64,000 bases of DNA from Paracamarosporium sp. OC-R06-R3 (lineage: Eukaryota; Ascomycota; Dothideomycetes; Pleosporales; Didymosphaeriaceae): NCBI GenBank assembly GCA_019828545.1, contig JACVRA010000274.1, positions 41,641 through 105,640 of the forward strand, in the 5' to 3' direction. Below are positions 46,680 to 57,532 of this stretch, piece after piece (the stretch's first letter is position 1; each line of letters begins with the position of its first letter). A program made the translations under genes and the position numbers. The notes beneath the pieces are model-generated. The model worked only from the letters and a program-made list of their open reading frames with translations, searched no databases and was not told the origin of the DNA.

Positions 46680-47580
46680 GGGGGGCAGGGCCCGCCAAAC
46701 ATCGCCAAGTTTACTCAACTCTGCCTTCAGTCCCAGCGCACCTCAAGCCCGTCTCTACCCTTCACGCAAGGGGAGTCTCTCCAGGCCCTTGAGGACGGTC
46801 AGAAATCATTATCTGACCCCGGATCCTTCTCTCTATCCGGCCATGTCGCGCTCACCGTTGTCCACCCGACCGAACAGCAATCTCGACACGAGCCTACGCT
46901 GACCGCATGCCAAACTCTCGTCGATTACGGCCGCGAGCTCCCTATCGCCCTCAAAGAGCATATATCTACTGTCATCCTCACGCCGCGCGACCTAGACGTC
47001 CCGCCGTCTCCCAACGCTACAGATCAAGCAGTAGCGCCGTAGCCGCGCAGCAGAATGAGAGGAGTGGCGTTAAACCATACATGCTATCCTGCGGGGCAGC
47101 AGAAGCCGACCTCAGGTGTGGTGCTTGCTGCGCCATTGGTGTAATCTACATCAATACTTTGTACCGCTGGTGCTGGATAAGACTGATGGAAGGGTCCCCG
47201 AGAGCCGTAGACAATCCTGTCATCAGCATGGCCGATGCCTTCTCCCTCCTGGGGCCGAACACCATCTGCGCCTATATTTGCCTGTTTTCTTTCCTCGCAA
47301 AGATGGATCCCATGTGCCGTCACGTTCCGCATTCACCTCCCTGTAGTTCGCCTTTACCCTTGCGATCACGCTCACGCTCATCTTCATTCGCTGCCTGATG
47401 TAGTTCACCAGCTCAGAACCTCTTGACTTAATACTCTCGTACGGTCTGACGACTCCGATCCTGCACTTCTTACTCACACCACCACATCCCGTTTTCGCCT
47501 TGTCAGCAGCAGCAACGCCCGCCGAAAACGAACCGAACACAAAACTGCGCGAACAATTCGAGATAGCGAGTTAGAACGGG
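46680..47580 (+). pseudogene. Eroded or multi-exon gene, family not recognised
   Basis: From about 46680 one frame reads as good protein (KFTQLCLQSQ, GHVALTVVHPTEQQ, LVDYGRELPIALKEHISTVI) and stops at 47039-47041. Further protein-like text appears later in another frame, around 47340-47575 (LAITLTLIFIRCLM, then SSEPLDLILSYGLTTPILHF), interrupted by two TAG codons. No set of introns I tried joins these parts. It is either a decayed gene or one whose splicing I cannot resolve. I do not recognise the family. More coding-like sequence may extend to about 47900. Confidence 0.4.
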
Positions 47581-47982
47581 CTAGGAGGTACCGGCAAGTG
47601 GCAGGTAGCCGGTCTGTTCAAGCTCATCGGTATCAAGCTGAGCACGGTAAGCAACATTACGCGGGCTATGTTGGAATCCCGTAAGCACAAACTACTGTCA
47701 AAGCTGCACCTACAGAATTGACAATTCGCGTACTTTTGGAGACGCTAACTTACCTAAAGGTGTTGACCAAACCCCTCCTATTGCCTTGTTCGATTTTCTA
47801 CTCCACCGACGTTACGGACCGAATCGTATACCATACAAACCAGCATGCTGAGAAGCTCCGAGCCGCCTCACCCTCTCAGCCCACCCGCCGCGGATGGAAG
47901 TCAACGTAGCCGGCAGAGCTTTATACCTTGTGTGTAATAGCGCTCCGATGGCCGTTGCCTTCGTTGTCCGCAGTCACTAAGA

Positions 47983-48060
47983 AACATGAAGAGACATGAC
48001 ATTTCCAAAATGTCGTTTTTCACTAAAATGATAGTTTAGGTGTTATGTCTCTTCATGTCT
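47983..48060. repeat. 17-bp inverted repeat next to transposase scrap
   Basis: ACATGAAGAGACATGAC near 47984 is mirrored by GTTATGTCTCTTCATGT ending near 48059, 16 of 17 positions pairing, with a loop of about 40 bp. It directly abuts the transposase fragment and could be part of its element. Confidence 0.6.
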
Positions 48061-48351
48061 CTCAATGACTGTGGACTACTAAGGCAAGGGCTATCGGAGC
48101 GCTATTATACACAAAGTCAACAAGTTCACGGGCAAGACGCACTGGTAGCAGCTGATTCGATACCTATACTATACCGAGGTAGGCAGATCTTCAGCTTACC
48201 TTTCGGCCGCTTCTGGGGCCTCTCCAAGCTCATACGTGAGCGAGGGTTGAAGTACTGGGTCGCCGGCAAGCACTTCTACGTTGACGAGGCTATTGTTAGG
48301 TTTACTAGCCGGGCGTCAGGAAAGGTGATAATCAAGACGAAGCTCATATAG
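48040..48351 (+). mobile_element. PiggyBac-type transposase fragment
   Basis: About 100 codons that look like a piece of a DDE_Tnp_1_7 (PiggyBac) transposase. WGLSKLIRERGLKYWVAGKH followed by FYVDEAIVRFTSRASGKV fits the family motif in which the catalytic Asp sits in V-D-E-A and is followed by a RF.GR segment; here the Gly of that segment is Ser. The fragment has no N-terminal DNA-binding part and ends soon after KTKLI, so it is dead. The surrounding 48-51 kb is AT-rich and gene-free, as expected for old transposon DNA. Confidence 0.6.
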
Positions 48352-50994
48352 TTACCGTACTATATATATATAGCTATGCATAATCTTATAGTTCTATCAA
48401 CTACAACGGTCTGTATCAGGTTTAAGTGATGCTTCTTACATGAATTCACAGAAGTCGCTCTTTCACTATAGTACTCTTATCCGGAATATACGTGCAAGAT
48501 AGTCGAACACTGGGCCCAAATCATGGTCACACGATTGTGGCTCAGTGTTCATGATAGGGGTTGACATCAGCGAGGATATGTTTTGGGCTTCAGAAATATG
48601 ATAGCTATAGATAGAATTGAGCTTGAAAGATAGTCAGCAGTTAGGTAACATGATCATCGGCGAACAGTCAATTGTGTTGCACCTGAGTGCAGTGGGTAAT
48701 TCCTAGTATACCAGCAAAGGCGGACTTGCTTGACTCCAAGGTATACAGATATCTGATACACATGCAATTGCTGATTAGATAAGATCTCGGGCCTCGATCC
48801 CTCGATGCAGTGACGGAGGGCTAAACGAATACATGTTCCTGAGGAGTTAGAAAAGCTGTGCTCGTTAGTGTAAAAAAAGACCTAATACAACAAAACGTAT
48901 TGCATCGTCGAACCTCTCCCCAAATTGTCCAATTCTTTTGCCACTCAGAGCTCAGCGATGATACAGTCAGTTCAGCCCTGGCGATCATCAATGCCCGCAT
49001 TGAGAGCGTACCAGCGGACTGACCACCAACCTAACGTAAAACTTTAATCGAAACCTCGGTTTTAATCTCGCTTACACATATACAGTTCCAAGCAGCCCGG
49101 GTATAGGAGAGCGAGGAGAAGAAGCGAGTGTTAAGCACCTCTCTGTCCCAGTTAAAAAAACCGTTCCAACATGAAGGTCGATCCGACCCGTCCTCAGCTA
49201 CCGGCTCCGACTCGTGTTGGGAAGGAGATAGCACCAAGTCATTATCCGGCACGTACTCAGACTGAAACTGAGGCCGATACCGATATTGAGTCAGGGACTC
49301 GCGAAGATGCTGGACTCGAGTTGAGAAAGGATTCAAAATCTTATATAGACTCTGAAACTGAAGGGATACTGAAAGATGTTGCTCAAGTAGGAGCAGAAGA
49401 GCTAGCAAAGCTAAACTATATTAAATATACGACGAAACTATGGAAGAGAGAAGACGGATTCCGAGAGAGGTGAGATCTTCGCCATCGTATGCGTTTAATT
49501 ATCATCGACTCTTTAACCAGTGCGCTTTAGGTACTGTGATAACATCAAGGACGAGATCAAGAGATCCCCTAATGAACGGCTACGCGCATGCAAATGCAAA
49601 CCAGAGATATTCAAAGCGTACCTCTGCTGGCGGAAGAAACCTTCCTGAGTTAAGAAGGAAAGCTCAACGTAGAGCTATTAGAAAAGACTTAGCATGTTCT
49701 ACATGGATCTCATACGCTACACATTGGATGATCATGCTCTTACTAACGTTTTTAATGCATGTTCTTGTTTCTCCCTTACATCGCGCCTCGCTGACATCGT
49801 AGTAATGGATTCTGGCCCTTATGCTTAACAAATCTGAGAAGGAAAAGCATACCATGTATGTCCAGGACCTCTACACCATTCTTCACGCACTCTAGGTAGA
49901 TGACACCAAGCCTCTCCATAGTTATATCTCAGTTTAGATATTGCTGCTGCTACTCCTCGGCGCTGCTACAGCGACGAGACCTAGGGCTACCGTTAAGAGT
50001 GTAAGCGCTAAAGGTAGTAACAAAGTACTCCTATTCAAGAGCATCGAAGTTCTGAAGATTCATAGCCTTGCAGATTCTAATTAGAGTCCTATCGTGTTGA
50101 AATGTCAAGCTTGAGATCATTAAAAATATGGAAAAAGATTGAAAGGCGTAAGTTGACTGGCGAATATGGCAGTGAAGAAAGTCTTGGTGATTTGTGCTGA
50201 CTTACAGGAAGAAGGGATCCTCGCGTTCTGCATAGTTTCATATATCCTGAGCATGGGGATTAGTCAAGGATGAGCGTTCTAAAACGCTGGCTAATGTGAA
50301 CCATCTCATGTTCACGTTAAAGGGGTGTGGTTCTATAAGTAAAGCAGTTTCTTTGATAAGAGACTGCTGCGACCTGCAGGCAGCAGTCTTAGATCCGCAT
50401 CGTCCCAATACTATATTATCCTGCAAAGCCCTTACAACGTGGCGGCTGGAGTTTGTAGTCCCCAACCCCCAAGTCGCAAGTCTCCCAGCCAATTATGGAC
50501 CAGCAGCTACGACCAGACGAGGATGAATAGCAAAGCAGCAGCGGCTCTCAAGTAGATCTAGCCGCTTCACAGGTCACTTACATTGATTCCACTGTTACGA
50601 ACAATACCTTTACATTTGGGGCATCTAACCCTATTCCAATTATCACCATTAACGTCACATCAAGCCCACCATGTAGATCAAAAGATCAATGGCATGTGGA
50701 GACGAAGAGGGGAGTAACGGCCAAAGCGAAGAGCTTCTTGACATATCAACGCGATCAAGAAAAAGAGCTCCAACGGACCAATCCCGAGACTATGGATAGA
50801 GATTTAGAATCCATCATAATACAATCTTGCCGCAAACAACATAGTACCTTTACGTCATATCTAATATAAGTCTTCGGCCAACGTGTCGTATGCGAATATC
50901 AAACAGCAGATGGTACCCAACTTTGCTAAGTGTACTTCCTTCGGCGATCGAATGGTCTATGGTAAGACTCAACTCGAAAAGCCAGTAGTCACCA
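48352..50994. other. AT-rich gene-free island
   Basis: No supported gene in about 2.6 kb. Two plus-strand frames near 49171-49473 and 49440-49802 are rich in charged residues; a neighbouring-frame stretch reads YCDNIKDEIKRSPNERLRAC. They may be remnants of a mobile-element or accessory gene, but I cannot support a model. TA-rich runs occur near 48360-48390. Confidence 0.45.
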
Positions 50995-52569
50995 TTACAA
51001 CGGCCGTGCAGGTGCCAGAAGAGCAACGGCGTACCCGAAATCAATCGTATGATCTGCCTTGATGCGCGAAATGCTCGTATTGCCAAATTGCCTGTTCTCA
51101 AACCAAGGATCTTGGAGGATTTCTTGCACTGACGCCCTCGTTGAAGGCTCAAATCTCAATAGCCTACGAACAAGCGTGCCCACTTTGGTGATATCGTCTC
51201 GTGTTAAGTACTCTTTCCTCACGCCATCAAAGTACATTTCCTCTAGCCACTCTTGGAGGCTGTTTTCTGTCTTGTTTCTAGTCCACGCGCTGTCGATGGT
51301 CCGCCACATTTGCTGCCACTGCTCTAGCAATCCATCACTAACGGTCTCTAGTATCTGGTGAACGACGGTTACGGGTGTTACCATGATGCTATCGAATGGC
51401 ATTTGACTAACTATGAGCTCGAAGATCTATTAAATGAGTGAGCTTCATCTTCATTCGCGACTTGCCTACCTATACGGCCCGGATCTACACTTGCCATGCA
51501 TCCTGCACTCCACAAGTCGACGCAATAGTCCAACTTGTCTCTAAGAATGACCTCGGGTGCTCACACAGAAAAAAGAGTGTATAGAGCATTGCAGGAACGT
51601 CGTTGCTGGAGGAAGATTCGCCAAAATCAATGATTTTGATTTGCTGCTGTGACAAAGACACATCTGCGGGATAGGATGTTGGCCCGATTAGATATGTGGA
51701 CAGACCGGGTTCTAATGGTTTTCCATCTTTTGTTATGACAGCCCCAATTTTCGGGCTTCGCAGCTTTTGGAGGAGTTTTGCTTCCGTTAGAATATGCAAG
51801 GAAGGGTTGACAAAAGTCAAGTTGCGCGTGTGTATGTCTGCGATATGTTAGCGGGGTGTCCCCAGGATGAGCTCAGCACTGGCCGTACCTCTGTGTCGAA
51901 TATTATATTTGTGTAAATATGCGAGGCCAACCAAGGCCTGTTGCACACTGGTTTTCGCAAGTATCCCTGTGGGCCATTCATTATTGAAGCGCATATCAAG
52001 GATATCTGTGACACTTGGCCCCAGAAACTCAAGCAATAGATATTCGTGCTTCCCGTTTGGACCCTCGATATAGAAGTGGTCTAACAGTTGCATTACATGC
52101 CGTGAGCCGGTTTCTCCAGAATTGAGCACCGTTAGAGTGTGCAGGACCTCAAGCTCTCGGCTTTTTTTATATCAAATTTTGCGAATGAGACTTTCATCCC
52201 AACGTATTCTTGATTTTTAGCCAGTCGTAAATATGTTGCTCACCGGGTGGTGGCGAGACTACCTTGTATCTTTCGCAGCCCGGCCGGTCGCACTATCGAA
52301 TGACCTCCCCAGCCCAACTTATGCAGAACTTTGTACCTCCCGTGATTAAAGAGATCTCCGAGAGCAATTGGATGATAGACACCAACCCGAGAGCGATGTA
52401 AAGGCCCGGTGTCGATGCCGCAGGTGTGTGTTAATGGATCCATCCCGGGTGTTCGGGTGAATGTGTGGGGAAAGGGCTGTAAATTGAACGCCTTTAATGC
52501 GCTCTTCGATGCGTATAAGCTCCGAGATTTTCTAATTAGACAACGGATGCTTATTCTACATAGGTGCAT
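50995..52569 (-). pseudogene. Broken SRPK-type (CMGC) protein kinase
   Basis: The order and wording of motifs match SR-protein kinases: YHPIALGDLFNHGRYKVLHK and LGWGGHSIV (P-loop), YLLLEFLGPSVTDIL (hinge), IRHRDIHTRNLTFV (catalytic loop, across an intron), IKIIDFGESS (DFG), APEVILRDKLDYCVDLWSAG (activation segment onward), then MPFDSI, LVRRLLRFEPSTRAS and LQDPWF. The frame is broken in at least two places: a T run on the plus strand at 52162-52168, next to K-S-R-E-L-E, lacks one base, and another shift lies near the run at 51569-51574. At 51561-51563 the Arg before APEV is replaced by TGA, as from CGA. The last intron appears to use a GCAAGT donor. The copy is probably inactive; sequencing errors in homopolymers could explain the shifts but not the stop. 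Confidence 0.75.
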
Positions 52570-53308
52570 GCTGTTTGTGGACGCAGGTTATGTGTCACGC
52601 TGGCAATTTGGGGTGTGGAAGCGCTGTGGTATTTCCGTAGGTGCCCCAACACCACACCACATCAGATACTTTAGAAATAGCAATCCTTGGTACTACTTCA
52701 AAAACTTTAACTTTATTCTAGTCGCTCAAGGCTGTTGACCTACATAGAAGACTTGGATATTGAAGAAGATTCTGTGTTAAGTCTCAACGCTGCCCTTCGC
52801 ACTTTAGAAAGAGCATGGCACAGGACCGTCTGCAGAAGGAAGAGGATGGAATGTGTTTGAAAGCGCTTAGTCTCCCGTGAACCTAACATGATGGCACGGC
52901 AAAAGAGTGTTGGCCTGCCCTGGCGACAACCATGTCCTGCATGCCAACACTCCGCGGCAAGCCCCCCACGCTTCCCCTGTACCGCAGTTTCGCCTGCCCG
53001 CTTCAAGATTAGAGGCGGCAGCCATTGCTCGCGCCATGTGGGCACTTGTCGTTCCGCTGGACCCGAACTTCTGCATGCGAGGATTTCTCAGTCCACCAAC
53101 CGAGAGCGGTTGCGCCGCCGGTTCGCGATCGCGGTTGATATTGCCCCTCGCGAAAATTTTGATCCGCCATTGAGGGGTCAACCTTCAACCTCGACACACT
53201 CCTTTAGACCCCGAGGAATCTCTCGAGAATCGTTTCGACTTCTCGCCTTTCTGTTGGAGTCGCCGGGCGCGTGCGACATCGGTCCCAGATATACAGCTGT
53301 TAGCAGCC
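52570..53308. other. Upstream region of the PAQR gene
   Basis: No gene is supported in these 739 bp. The frames that run through it lack family features. The last 200 bp are presumably promoter and leader of the PAQR gene. Confidence 0.5.
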
Positions 53309-54271
53309 ATGGCGTCGCTAGCCATCGCCCTACGACTACCACTGCTCCTCTTCCGCAAGTCCTCCAAGAACGGGCGCAGATCCTCCAGCGGAAAGGACAG
53401 CGACGAGGAGCACGATGAATACCCGCAGCGCCTCCTCTCCTACAACGAGCTCCCGGACTGGTACCGGCACGAAGCCTCGCCCTTCATCACCTCGCACTAC
53501 CGGCCCCCATCCAACAGCATCAACCGCAGCCTCCAATCGCTCGTCCACCTCCACAACGAAACCACAAACATCTACACGCACCTGCTCCCCGCCGTCGCAC
53601 TCGCCCTCGCGCTCCCCCTCCTCCAACTCAACATCTCCGACATCTACGCCGACGCACCCTGGATGGACCGCTTCATGCTGACTCTAACCCCGATGGCCGC
53701 CCTCCTCACCTTCTCTCTCTCGGCAAACTTCCACACCCTCTGCAACCACTCGCCCGACGTCTCGCTCTCATGCCTCCTCCTCGACTTCACCGGCATCCTC
53801 GTCCTCATCCTCGCCTCCTTCATCTCAGGCATCTACGTAGGCTTCTACAACCACCCCTTCGAGCAGCGCCTCTACTGGTCCATGATCACACTCCTCATCC
53901 TCACCTCCGCCGTCCTCGTCCTCCACCCGAGCCTCCAGGGCATGAAGTTCCGCCCCCATCGCACCGCCGCGTTCGTGCTTACCACCCTGTCTGGCCTGGG
54001 CCCGACATTCCACGGCATGTATGTCCATGGCGTGGCGAAGGGATGGCATGAGTGCGGGGTCAAGTGGTGGGCGGCAGAGGGGCTGTGGTATGCGCTCGGC
54101 GTGGTGTTCTTCGTGAGCAGGTGGCCGGAGAGGTTAGCGTGGAGGGCGGAGAAGACGAGGGGCAGGTTCGACGTTTGGGGCGGGAGTCATTCGGTTTTCC
54201 ATGCCTGTGTTGTTGTGGGGGCTGCGTGCCATTGCTGGGGTGTGTGGGAGGCGTGGACGTTTGCTGTGTAG
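53309..54271 (+). CDS. PAQR-family membrane receptor (Izh / adiponectin-receptor-like)
   Basis: A seven-helix membrane protein of the PAQR/haemolysin-III family; yeast Izh members affect zinc and lipid homeostasis. The intronless frame encodes 320 aa. The N-terminal tail is basic and Ser-rich. LLSYNELPDWYRHEASPFI and SLVHLHNETTNIYTHLLPA are the family entry signature. FSANFHTLCNH-like and LDFTGI supply the first His and the Asp of the metal site, and HSVFHACVVVGA near the end supplies the other two His. All metal-site residues are present, so an active hydrolase-like centre is plausible. Codon use is strongly C-ending, unlike the decayed neighbours. Confidence 0.93.
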   Translation: MASLAIALRLPLLLFRKSSKNGRRSSSGKDSDEEHDEYPQRLLSYNELPDWYRHEASPFITSHYRPPSNSINRSLQSLVHLHNETTNIYTHLLPAVALALALPLLQLNISDIYADAPWMDRFMLTLTPMAALLTFSLSANFHTLCNHSPDVSLSCLLLDFTGILVLILASFISGIYVGFYNHPFEQRLYWSMITLLILTSAVLVLHPSLQGMKFRPHRTAAFVLTTLSGLGPTFHGMYVHGVAKGWHECGVKWWAAEGLWYALGVVFFVSRWPERLAWRAEKTRGRFDVWGGSHSVFHACVVVGAACHCWGVWEAWTFAV

Positions 54272-54297
54272 TGGCCTGGTGGTGATGAGTTTCTTTC

Positions 54298-54345
54298 ATA
54301 TTAATATTGTAGTAGATAGGGTAATGTTTATTGTGGCATGCTGCG
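54298..54345. repeat. Left-end repeat, block A
   Basis: TTAATATTGTAGTAGATAGG followed by TAATGTTTATTG and GCATGCTGCGCTGCG. A similar sequence occurs at about 62527-62585. It lies 3' of the PAQR gene and next to a minus-strand gene, in the same relative position as in the second block. Confidence 0.55.
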
Positions 54346-54420
54346 CTGCGTTTTTAGTGACGAGTTTCTTTCAGATTGATAGTGTTTATCTATTGTAGCG
54401 TAGCGTACTACGCTGTGTTT

Positions 54421-54753
54421 TTACGTGGTTCGTCCGGCTGGCTCGAGGGCACGTGCTTTCCGGGCTACCCACTGCTTTAACCTTCTAGAAGCCACAAACA
54501 CGGCGTCGTCTTCGGCATTCTCGTCGTAGGGGCCGTCGCCTGAGCGGAATGGGCTCGACAACATACGGCAAACCGAGTTATTTACGTAATTGCCTCTGAC
54601 TTTCTCGTGAAAAAGGTCGTGGTCGTCGCAGGGTGTGTAGTTGAGTACTAGTACGTGGCTTGGGTCGAATAGGGTCGCCATGCCGCAAACCAAGCTGTTA
54701 AGGTACCCTAGGGCACCTAAGAAGGCTTGTTCGCTGCGTAGAATGCTCAACAT
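54421..54753 (-). CDS. Hypothetical protein of a possible repeated element
   Basis: A 110-codon frame starts MLSILRSEQAFLGALGYLNS. Then come LFDPSHVLVLNYTPCDDHD, VNNSVCRMLSSPFRSGDGPY and a basic C-terminus. It has normal protein composition and no internal stops. It begins just inside the left-end repeat of block A. I do not recognise the family. It may be a complete small gene or the last exon of a larger broken one. Confidence 0.45.
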   Translation of the reverse strand: MLSILRSEQAFLGALGYLNSLVCGMATLFDPSHVLVLNYTPCDDHDLFHEKVRGNYVNNSVCRMLSSPFRSGDGPYDENAEDDAVFVASRRLKQWVARKARALEPAGRTT

Positions 54754-54967
54754 GCTGGTGCATCGATATCACCCACATAGCGCGCTACGAGGAGAATTTT
54801 TTTATGCCAGTTTCTCGCTCTGATAGTGATGGTTGGCTCAAATCACTGTCAAACCCGCATAAGAAGCCCTGGGAAGATAGCAAAGTTACCGCACCATCGT
54901 TTCGTGACATGCAAGATATAGACTTCGTTCCATCTAAACTAACGAAACTCTAAAAACTGAATGCAGA

Positions 54968-56112
54968 CTAAGACTTGTCGATCGGCACCGTACGTCCGTC
55001 CTCGAATACGTACTCATTCTCTCGAACGTAGTAGTACTCATGACCGTTCCACAACCAGGCAGGTGGTTGAGATCGAGAAGTGTGTGAAGTCGTGGCGAAG
55101 GGGCTTTTTTGCGACCGAGAATATGTTTTTCCATCGTTAGCTGATGGAGACGTGCGTGCTGACTTTGAGGGACGTTGTGACTCCTGAGGACGTGGACGTG
55201 ACTTTGCTGCCCTGGTGTGTGCAATGCGACTCTGCTCTGCTAACGCATCAATTGCATTGCATATCTGTTGTAACCGCCGAGATCTGCCCCAGTCAATAAT
55301 ATTCCGACACACAGTGCGGAATTCTTGAATCTGCTCTGGTTCTTGGATGTAGAAGCTTCTAAGTTTTTGAGTATAAATACTCTGATCTTCGGCTTTCCAG
55401 GATACAAGAAGTCGAGCTTCAGAGCCGTGGCAAGCAATGCTAAAAGCATGTGAATCAATCGGAGTTATCTCAGGGCTGCCCCCCTGAAGGCGTTTGTTGA
55501 GAAGATCAGCAATATTAACACAAGTAGAAGCGTCTGCCAAACATTGATTTGTTGCAACCCAGAGACTTGGTGAGCTAGTAGGTCCGTCTCCCCTTTATAC
55601 TCAATTGCTAAGAATGGAAATAGGAGTGGTACTGCATTACCTGATGCAGCAGTCCCAACAGTAGTAAGCCTTGTACCTAACAATGTATCTATTGGATAAC
55701 CATACAGACTATTAGGTACAAGGCAGCTTAATCTGCTAGTTGCCTGAGGATTGGAGGGAACTTGACTCAAGCTCATTGGTAGGTTATCATCACGTCGGAC
55801 GCCACTGAAATCCATGAAGATATGTTTGTTGTAGTACTTTGCTACTGCTGTCTCTGCGGCTTCCTCAATGCTTTCTAGGGCCGGGTCATTAGCGAAATCA
55901 GGTTGCGGCGATTGTCGCTTTTCATATAATTTAGGAATAGAACATTCGATTGCTGGTGGCAACCTATCGGAGCGTCCTCGATAGATAACACCATTAGGTT
56001 GGCAATGGAGGCTTCGGTAAAGCCCTGTCGATACGAGTCGCGTATATCGGGACGAGGATGGGGTTTGGGACTTGTCAACTTGCGAACCGTCGTAAAACGA
56101 GCTACGTTCCAT
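54968..56112 (-). pseudogene. DUF7924-like protein (PD-(D/E)XK-like motif), frameshifted
   Basis: The sequence resembles a fungal family I know as DUF7924. Recognisable parts are CLVPNSLYGYPIDTLLGTRL, FPFLAIEYKG (an E-x-K segment like the second half of a PD-(D/E)XK nuclease motif), LWVATNQCLADASTCVNIAD, LVSWKAED and EFRTVCRNIIDWGRSRRLQQ. The reading frame changes at the four-G run (plus strand CCCC at 55590-55593): upstream text lies in one frame and LWVATNQC in the next, so one G has been lost or miscalled. The C-terminal tail is Ser/Arg-rich with ENEYVFEDGRTVPIDKS at the end. A nuclease role is inference. If the base is a sequencing error, the gene is intact at about 380 aa. Confidence 0.65.
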
Positions 56113-56501
56113 TGCAGAGCTGCACAGATCCTGTTGCTCGAATGGCTGTGCAAGTTCCCAACTGTCAAGCCCCGGCGCTGATCGTGCTCGGCAAGTATGG
56201 TTTGTCCAGGCCTCTTTAGAAAGCGGCGAAGCCGACCTAGTCCGTTGTCGTTCGTGTGGGCCCTGACTGACCGACGCAAGCTAGTTCCAAATCCGACTAC
56301 GTTCGGTGATGGATTCGTTGCGAGCGGATTCGTTGTGTCTGGTGATGGATTCGTTGTGTTGACAACGCTTGCATATAGTCGCGGGAGGGTCCGAAGAGCA
56401 AGAAAGACGTCGTTTGCCCATGTCTGCGTGAAGAGTGGTTTAGATATATCGGCTCGCGGGTGGTGAAGTTTCGACTTTCGACATAGCGCTGAAGGTCAGC
56501 A

Positions 56502-56524
56502 TACCGTATCTTGGCAGTCAATGC
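56502..56524. repeat. Right-end motif, block A
   Basis: TACCGTATCTTGGCAGTCAATGC. The same 23 bases with one change occur at 63941-63963. Both copies lie upstream of a broken minus-strand gene. Confidence 0.75.
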
Positions 56525-57384
56525 GCATCGTCAGTCAGTCGCCACCCAACAACAATCAATCACTTACTATTTTTAGGCTATAAAATAGCTAACAATTGCT
56601 ATCTAGGTCTTGTTTTGTCAAAGAAGGAAGAGTCAGGCGGTTTGTGCCCATAAAGGTTGGGATGGTAACAAAGGGTTGCAAGATACGGTATGCCATTGAC
56701 AGCAAGTGCCCATTGCAGGGGTGGCGACAAACTAAACATTCGTATGCATGCAAATCGATTGGGCTCAATTGCATAATTATTAGCCGCGCTTTCGACTTCA
56801 ACCCATCACCTCAGCTCTAGCCCCCGGAAGTAGCACGAGCGTGATTCCGCTCTGATGGTATCACCTGGGTACGAGCTGAATACCAATGAAATCGGAAGTT
56901 CTGCCAGAGAGGCCAGGAAGATCGGCAGTGGAGTGGGTATTCACAAGGACAGATTCGAGGAAGTCAGGCAAAGAAAATCAGATATGGACAACAAATTGCT
57001 TGAACATGTTCGCGAGCTATTAAAAGTTGAGTGAAAGACTTCACGCATGGACCGCTTCAGACAAAACATGTGTCAGTTTCTGTCCTAGGTGTCCTTTTGT
57101 TGTGACAGGCCGTGACATTCTTCCCAACAGGCCTGCTTTGGTGCGTGAGGTACATGGATATATCCCACTTGATTGACATATCCTAAGCACTCATTTTGAT
57201 CAAACACTTTTTGTAGGACTTGGAATCGTATACCAAGGTTCTCTGAAGCCTTCTGTAGCAGTTGCATCATCTTGGAACGTCTTCGAACAGGGAATTTAAG
57301 GCCGGCAAGCGCGTCGTGAAAATGGTCTTGGACTTCCCAGGATGCTCTTCCTGGCTGAGCAAGGTACGCACGTAGTACATGATG
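56525..57384. other. Intergenic with a small open frame
   Basis: The plus-strand frame 56855-57034 (59 codons, start MVSPGYELNTNEIGSSAREA) contains KDRFEEVRQRKSDMDNKLLE, a plausible coiled coil, and ends LLKVE. It has no recognised family and may be a small gene or an exon. The rest shows nothing. Confidence 0.35.
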
Positions 57385-57532
57385 CAGGGTTGTGTTTCGA
57401 CAGCGTCAATCGCCACTTTTCTTCCACCGCCTCTGCCGTAACGTATTCGTTGGTGAAGAAATATTCATCCATTACGGCGATAGGTGTGTACTCCAAAGCT
57501 TAGGACAGAGTTGTCTTTTGATTTCCTTTCAG

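Noticed and set aside
52888..53418. 176-codon plus-strand frame overlapping the start of the PAQR gene
   Set aside because: It overlaps a certain gene in another frame and has no domain; it is 5' flank.
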